Position numbers and translations under genes: made by a program
Notes under the pieces: generated by a model
The model's input: only the letters and a program-made list of their open reading frames with translations
Database searches by the model: none
Told to the model about the DNA's origin: nothing
DNA from: Hippophae tibetana
Lineage: Eukaryota > Streptophyta > Magnoliopsida > Rosales > Elaeagnaceae
Assembly: GCA_037013495.1 (NCBI GenBank)
Contig: CM072806.1
Location: 17,281,001-17,345,000, forward strand
Direction of reading: 5' to 3'
Length of the DNA stretch: 64,000 nucleotides
Shown: positions 58,721-64,000 of the stretch, piece by piece
Layout of the letters: each line of letters opens with the position of its first letter
Position numbering within the stretch: the stretch's first letter is position 1

Positions 58721-59830
58721 ATGGGAGATGCTGAAGATAGGGGGAAAATGATGAAAGACTATAAAATGCCAATCATTGGCAATGTAACTTCCGACATACA
58801 ATTACAAGAGGCTGCAAGGAATTATGAATTGAAAAAGATTCATTATTATTTGTTGCCTTCCTTTTACGGTGTCCCTAATTAAGACCTTTGCATTTCATTC
58901 GAGAATTCTATGCTATTGTCCAAACCTTTCCACTACATGCAATTAATGAAGATCAACTTAGGATGAGGTGTTTTCCTTACACCCTCAAAGATAAAGCTTG
59001 GTCATGGTTCATTACTCTACAGTTGGGTTCTCTAAAAACTTAGGAGGCAGTATATGAAATGTTTATGAGTAGGTTCTATTCCCATCAAAAGACTGTTGAT
59101 CTAAGGAAAAAGATAGCAACATGTTCTCAAATGTATGAAGAGCCTTTTCATGAAGCTTGGGAACGATTCAAACTTCTTTTCATTCAATGTCATAATCATA
59201 GCTTTCCATTGCAACTACAGAACCAATTCTTTTATGATGGATTGACACTACAGAGTCAATACATGGTTGATAATGCTACTGGAAGTTCCATGGGAGAAAA
59301 AATTGCAAAGGAAACCTATAATCTTTATGAGTTGTTGGGTTATAATTCCTAACAAAGAAGTGCTAGAAGGAGAGCAAGAGTCAATGAAGTTGGCTCTGAT
59401 AATGAGATAACATTGCAACTTGCTGAATTAACTAAACAAGTGCAACTTCTCACTACCCACCAAATTCCAAATCAAGAGGTGTGTGAAGTATGTTTTTCAA
59501 TTGGGCATGGTACTCATAATTTTTCAAATAATTGTGATTCTAGTGTCGATTCCATGGAGGAAGTCAAATCCTTTCAAAGGTATCATCCAAACACCTATAA
59601 TCACCTTAACCATCATTAGGAACAAAACAATTACCCAGCCTACACCCAATGTCCAACAACAAGGTCGAATAAAAACCACCCTTACCCACCAAGCCAATCT
59701 TTTAAGCCAACATTAGAGGATAACTTGAATGATTTTATTCAAGTTATTTGTGACAACCAATTGATGAATAATCAAAGGTTGAACACCATGGAGGCTTCGG
59801 TTAAAAAGGATTGAATCTAAAGTTGGGAAA
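58721..59830 (+). pseudogene. gag copy 2
   Basis: A second, diverged Athila-type gag beginning MGDAEDRGKMMKDYK. It aligns with copy 1 throughout: IQLQEAARNYELKKIHYYLLPSFYG, EDQLRMRCFPYTLKDKAWSWF, FYSHQKTVDLRKKIAT, EEPFHEAWERFKLLFIQC, LQLQNQFFYDGLTLQSQ. Stops: TAA at about 58879, TAG at about 59041 (TGG in copy 1) and TAA at about 59350 (CAA in copy 1); there is also a frameshift near 58880. The C-terminal part includes LAELTKQVQLLTTHQ, CEVCFSIGHGTHNFSNNC and a helix ending VGKLAEQMQKKEL. It leads straight into the gag-protease linker, so it is the gag that belongs to this pol. Confidence 0.85.
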
Positions 59831-59842
59831 CTGGCTGAACAA

Positions 59843-61137
59843 ATGCAAAAGAAAGAACTAGGAAAATTGCCTAGTCAACCAGAACAAGCAAAGGATGTAA
59901 GAACCCTTCGTGGTGGTAAGGTAGTCAATACCAGTTTACCTGAAATCTCTAACGATTTACCTTGTAGTTCAGGTAACAAAGAAGGTGATATTCTAGTCTC
60001 TCAAAAAGGAGAAACAAGTGTTAAACTTAACAAGCCTTCTAAAAAACTCATTGGAGGGTCAGCTGACATCCCCAAAATTCAAAAGACAATAGAACCACAC
60101 CAACTGCAAGTACCTTTTCCACAACGGTTAAAAGAATCCAAACAAGATAAGCAATTCTATGATATTTTTAATACGCTCTCTAAAGTAAATATCAATTTAC
60201 CATTATTAGAAGTGATCATGAATGTGCCCTCATATGCTAAGTTTTTCAAAGAATAGAACACTAAGAAAATGAGGTATGAACTGAATGAACGAGTAGTAGT
60301 ATCGGAAATTTCTAGCGTTGTACTTCAGCACAAACTATCCCTAAGTTGAAAGACCCTGGAAGTTTTATTATAAACATAACTATGGGGGATAGGAAGGTTT
60401 CTAAAGCAATGCTTGATTTAGGTGCTAGTATAAATTTGATGCCATACTCTATATTCTTACAGCTCAATTTAGGAGATTTAAAACCCACAACTATGTGTCT
60501 TCAACTTGTAGATAGATCTTTTAAGTATCCAAAAGGAATAGTTGAGGATGTGTTGGTACAAGTAGACAAACTGATAATACTTATTGACTTTGTGGTTCTA
60601 GATATGCAAGAAAATACAGCATTGGATAGAGAGCACACAATATTGCTTGGTAGACCATTTATGGCAACTACTAAAACTATTATTGATGTCCAAGATGGAA
60701 ATTTGACAATGACAGTCTTAGTAGAAACTGTTCATTTTAAAGTTTTTGATTCCTCACCTTTTCCTTCTATTTCTACCATCGATGAAATATTCGATGTTGA
60801 CCCTTTGGATAATCTTGTCCAAAGTACCTTTTTCCGAACCAGAATAGAAGACAAGCTTGAAACTGTTCTTACACTTGAAGAGATCAAAGAAGATTTAGAT
60901 GAGGAAATTAAGGGGTACCTTGAACGACTAGACAATGATGAAGTAATGACAAAATCTAGTACACTTTTAAATCTACCCAGTTCTGCATCTAGTAAAGAGG
61001 TCAATCAACCTAAACTTGAACTCAAAGACTTACCTGAGCACTTAAAATGTGTTTTTGGGAGAAAGAGAAACTTATCCAGTGATAATTTCTTCAACCTTGA
61101 CCAAAACCCAAGAAAAGGAACTTATCAAAGTACTTAA
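59843..61137 (+). pseudogene. gag-pol linker and aspartic protease
   Basis: The linker reads VRTLRGGKVVN, then VPFPQRLKESKQDKQFYDIF and MNVPSYAKFFKE, the standard Athila order. After a stop and frameshift at about 60255-60345 the protease is open for 263 codons (60346-61137): LKDPGSFIINITMG, active-site region MLDLGASINLMPYSI (Athila proteases have DLGAS rather than DTGAS), HTILLGRPFMATTKTIIDV. The tail (60780-61000) is acidic and leads into RT in another frame (overlap 61049-61137). The protease stretch itself has no stop. Confidence 0.8.
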
Positions 61138-62466
61138 ACAATTTAAGAAAGATATAGGTTGGAGTATTGGGGATATAAGAGGCATTAGTCCTACAATGTG
61201 TATGCACAAGATCAACTTGGAGGATGGTGCTAAACCTGTACGAGAGGCCCAAAGAAGACTAAACCCAAATATGCAAGAGGTAGTTAAGAAAGAAATTCTT
61301 AAATTGTTAGAAGAATGAATTATCTATCCTATTGGGATAGTAAATGGGTTAGTCCAGTGCATGTGGTACCTAAAAAATCTGGGATAACAGTTGTTAAAAA
61401 TGACAAAAGTGAATTAGTGCCCACTAGAATAATCACTGGATGGAGAATGTGTATAGATTTTAGGAAACTAAATTTATATACTAAAAAGGATCACTTTCCT
61501 CTTCCATTCATTGATCAAATGTTGGAAAGATTAGCTGGGCATGAATTTTACTATTTTCTAGATGGATTGTCTGGATATTATCAAGTACCCATAGCACCAG
61601 AAGATTAGGAAAAGACCACATTTACATGTCCTTTTGGGACATTTTCTTTTTGAAGAATGCCATTTGGGTTATGCAATGCCCCTGCCACTTTCCAGAGATG
61701 CATGATATCTATTTTCTCGGACATGGTGGAAAAATTCATTGAGATTTTCATGGACGATTTATCTGTCTTTGGGAACTCATTTGATGATTGCTTACATAAA
61801 TTGACTTTGGTTTTAAAAATATGCATTGAATGCAATCTCACCCTTAGTTGGGAGAAAATTCATTTTATGGTTCAACAAGGGATAGTTTTAGGACATATAA
61901 TTTCAAACAAGGGTGTTGAAGTTGATAAGGCAAAATTTGAATTGATATCCGAACTACCTTCCCCTACATCTGTGAAGGGGATAAGAAGCTTCTTAGGACA
62001 TGCAGGATTTTACAGACGATTTATTAAAGATTTCTCTAAAATAAGTCATCCCTTATGTAACTTGCTATCAAAAGATGTTTATTTTAATTTCAACAATGAC
62101 TGCCTTATTGCCTTTAATACCTTGAAAGAGAAACTAACATCTACAAATGATATTATGGCACCAAACTGGTCTTTACCTTTTGAAATAATGTGTGACACTT
62201 CTAATTATGCTATAGGAGCAGTCTTGGCACAAAGAGTGGATAAGGGTTTGCATGTCATCTACTATGCTAGTAAAACACTCAATGATGCCCAAATGAATTA
62301 TACCACCACTGAAAAGGAATTTTTGGCTATAGTGTTTTCTTTAGAAAAATTTCAGTCTTATTTAGTAGGATCTAAAGTGATTGTGCATTCTGATCATGCT
62401 GCTTTAAGATACCTATTAAGTAAACCAAATGCCAAGCCAAGGATAAGAAAGGCAATGAAAACTTAG
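61049..62466 (+). pseudogene. Reverse transcriptase-RNase H
   Basis: RT copies the element RNA; RNase H removes the template. Order: KDIGWSIGDIRGISP, NPNMQEVVKKEILKLLEE (stop at 61316), SPVHVVPKKSG, WRMCIDFRKLN, FLDGLSGYYQVPIAPED (TAG at 61606), then a TGA at 61651-61653 just before MPFGLCNAPATFQRCM, catalytic EIFMDDLSVFG (about 61740-61775), FLGHAGFYRRFIKDF. RNase H at about 62190-62440: CDTSNYAIGAVLAQR, KTLNDAQMNYTTTEKEFLAI, VHSDHAALRYLLSK. The frame ends at TAG 62464-62466. TAG and TGA at two sites fit CAG and CGA changed by C-to-T. Confidence 0.85.
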
Positions 62467-62477
62467 TAGCTGACCAT

Positions 62478-63822
62478 TTGTCTAGGTTGATTTCTGACTT
62501 CAATTCTCTTAAAGATGAGAGTAATGAAGATATAGTTGAAACCTTTCCTGATGAACAATTATTTTCAATAGGTCCAAACCCATGGTATGCTGATATTGTA
62601 AACTATCTTGCCACTGGTGTTTTGCGACCTAACACTTCATATCAGGACAAGAAAACGTTTTTTAAAACTATTAAGGATTATTTTTGGGATGAACCTTATT
62701 TATACAAGATTGGGCAAGATCAAGTCATCCAGAGATGTGTACCTAAAGAAGAACATAAGAGCATTCTAAGTTTTTGTCATGAACTTCATTGTGGGGGCCA
62801 TTTTGGTGGTGAAAAGACAGCCCGTAAGGTATTACATTCTGGATTCTTTTGGCCCACTCTTTTTAAAGATGCTCATATGTTTTGTGCACAATGCCTTTGA
62901 CATCTAATTTAGTTGTTTAACTCTTTGATGTATGAGGGATTGACTTTATGGGTCCTTTTCCCCCATCCAATGGTTTTCAATATGTTTTGGTTGCTATGGA
63001 TTATGTTTCCAAATGGGTAGAAGCTATCCTCACTAAAACCAATGATGCTAATATTGTTGTTAAATTCTTGAAGGATTTAATATTCAGCAGGTTCGGAATG
63101 CCTAGAGCTATAATAAGTGATGAAGGTAGCCATTTTTGTAACAAGATCTTTGATGGAGTACTAAACAAGTACAACATCACACATAAAGTAGCTACTCCAT
63201 ATCATCCTCAACTTCTGGTTTAGTGGAAGTAAGTAATAGGTAAATTAAGGGAATATTGGAATGCATTGTGCGTCCTTCAAGGAAAGATTGGGCATTTAAG
63301 TTAAATGATGCTTTATGGGCATACCACAGTGCTTACAAAACACCTATTGGGATGAGCCCTTACCGATTAATCTTTGTGGAAGTGTGCCACCTTCCAATTG
63401 AACTTGAACATAAGGCTTATTGGGCAATTAAAGAGATAAATATGGATTTAGATAAAGCAGGAGAAAAACGGTTACTCCATCTTAATGAGTTGGAAGAAAT
63501 TAGGAACGAAGCCTATGAGAATTCCAAATTATACAAAGAGCGTACTAAGCGCTATCATGACAAGAGGCTAGTTCCTAAGACTCTTCACCCTAGAATGAAA
63601 GTTCTTTTATTTAACGCTCGTTTGAGATTGTTTCCAGGAAAGTTGAGATCAAGATGGGATAGACCATTCAAAATAGTTCAAGTATTTGCACATGGAGTAG
63701 TAGAACTATTGGATTCTAAGACACAAAAAACATTCAAAGTCAATGGGCATCGTGCGAAGCCTTATTTAGAAGAACCAAACAATATTGCTGAAATGAATTG
63801 CATTTGGCTGAGTAACCCTTAG
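62478..63822 (+). pseudogene. Integrase
   Basis: Inserts the cDNA into chromosomal DNA. The HHCC zinc domain lies at about 62790-62898 (CHELHCGGHFGGEKTARKVL, CAQC), followed by a stop and frameshift. Core: [29 protein letters not shown] (first D), [18 protein letters not shown] (second D, about 63118), then a stop near 63222 caused by a 1-bp loss just before the VEVSN that carries the catalytic glutamate (about 63226). The C-terminal part 63256-63822 is open for 188 codons ([61 protein letters not shown]). Inactive as it stands. Confidence 0.85.
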
Positions 63823-63834
63823 CACCATAAAGTT

Positions 63835-63883
63835 ACGTCTTGCTAAGACGTTAAACTAAGCGCTGGATGGGAGGCAACCCATC
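63835..63883 (+). other. Post-pol paired hairpin motif
   Basis: ACGTCTTGCTAAGACGT (63835-63851, 7-bp perfect stem) and GATGGGAGGCAACCCATC (63866-63883, 6-bp perfect stem), starting 13 bases after the integrase stop. Nearly the same in the 14138 element. The region after it (to 64000) also matches 16842-16960. Confidence 0.7.
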
Positions 63884-64000
63884 ATTTTAGGTAATTTTCT
63901 TTTATTTCTTTTATTTATTTAATTTCTATTGTTTATTTTAGTTTAATTACATGTGAATAATTTTAAAATTGTTAAAATTAAAAATATTTGTTGAGATATT

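Larger units (their letters stand above)
54163..64000 (+). mobile_element. Athila-type gypsy retrotransposon with two gag genes (3' end outside window)
   Basis: 5' LTR, tRNA-Asp primer site, AT-rich leader, gag copy 1, spacer with a post-pol-like motif, gag copy 2, linker, protease, RT, RNase H, integrase, and the start of the 3' non-coding region. Athila identity rests on the tRNA-Asp primer site, the gag core (RLR.FP..L.DKA.AWL, EAWERFK) and pol signatures (DLGAS protease, MPFGLCNAPATFQRCM, FMDD). Stops and frameshifts occur in every gene, so it is not autonomous now. The 3' LTR lies beyond base 64000. Confidence 0.85.

Noticed and set aside
60732..61004. Minus-strand 90-codon serine-rich frame
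   Set aside because: Antisense shadow of the acidic tail after the protease.
1..64000. tRNA, rRNA or miRNA genes
   Set aside because: I looked for cloverleaf B-box sequences and long hairpins; the tRNA-like matches are the primer-binding sites of retroelements, and the only strong hairpin is the intronic one at 24618, without miRNA features.

Overview
The window looks like AT-rich nuclear DNA from a flowering plant, most likely a eudicot. It has intron-containing plant genes (a SABATH methyltransferase and a Sec14/nodulin-type SFH lipid-transfer protein), and the rest is dominated by decayed LTR retrotransposons of plant lineages. The species cannot be told from the sequence alone.

Layout. 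1-2.5 kb: the 5' half of a SABATH methyltransferase gene on the minus strand, running off the left edge or truncated. 4.2-6.6 kb: copia debris, including an antisense RT/RNase H fragment butted against an oppositely oriented LTR. 7.2-7.6 kb: microsatellites. 8.3-9.6 kb: a decayed Athila-type gag-protease. 12.6-13.8 kb: diverged AT-rich tandem repeats split by a MITE-like element. 14.1-20.6 kb: a complete non-autonomous Athila-related LTR element with a perfect 5-bp target-site duplication (ATAGA), sitting inside an antisense gypsy RT. 20.7-24.2 kb: LTR fragments and a minus-strand gypsy gag with its LTR. 24.4-30.2 kb: the one apparently complete host gene, a 13-exon SFH gene on the minus strand, 613 codons by my splice model.

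30.5-34.3 kb is AT-rich spacer. 34.3-38.3 kb is a decayed Tat-type gypsy element. 38.3-45.3 kb is an internally deleted copia element (gag plus a plant-transposon-type domain, no pol) with a CACTA MITE (TSD AGA) inside its gag. 45.3-46.1 kb is an antisense copia integrase piece. 48.0-48.7 kb holds a fragment of an RCC1-repeat gene and a possible orphan exon. 49.4-51.1 kb is an inverted solo LTR of the Athila-like family. 51.3-53.5 kb is a degraded transposon gene with spliced structure. From 53.7 kb to the end an Athila-like element carries a 1.66-kb LTR, a tRNA-Asp-type PBS, two tandem gag genes and a pol region broken by stops and frameshifts; its 3' LTR lies outside the window.

No bacterial, CRISPR or operon features are present, and I found no tRNA or rRNA gene. 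The most unusual structure is the Athila-like element with two gag copies separated by a diverged copy of the hairpin motif that normally follows pol. This looks like a retroelement chimera rather than a new cellular system.
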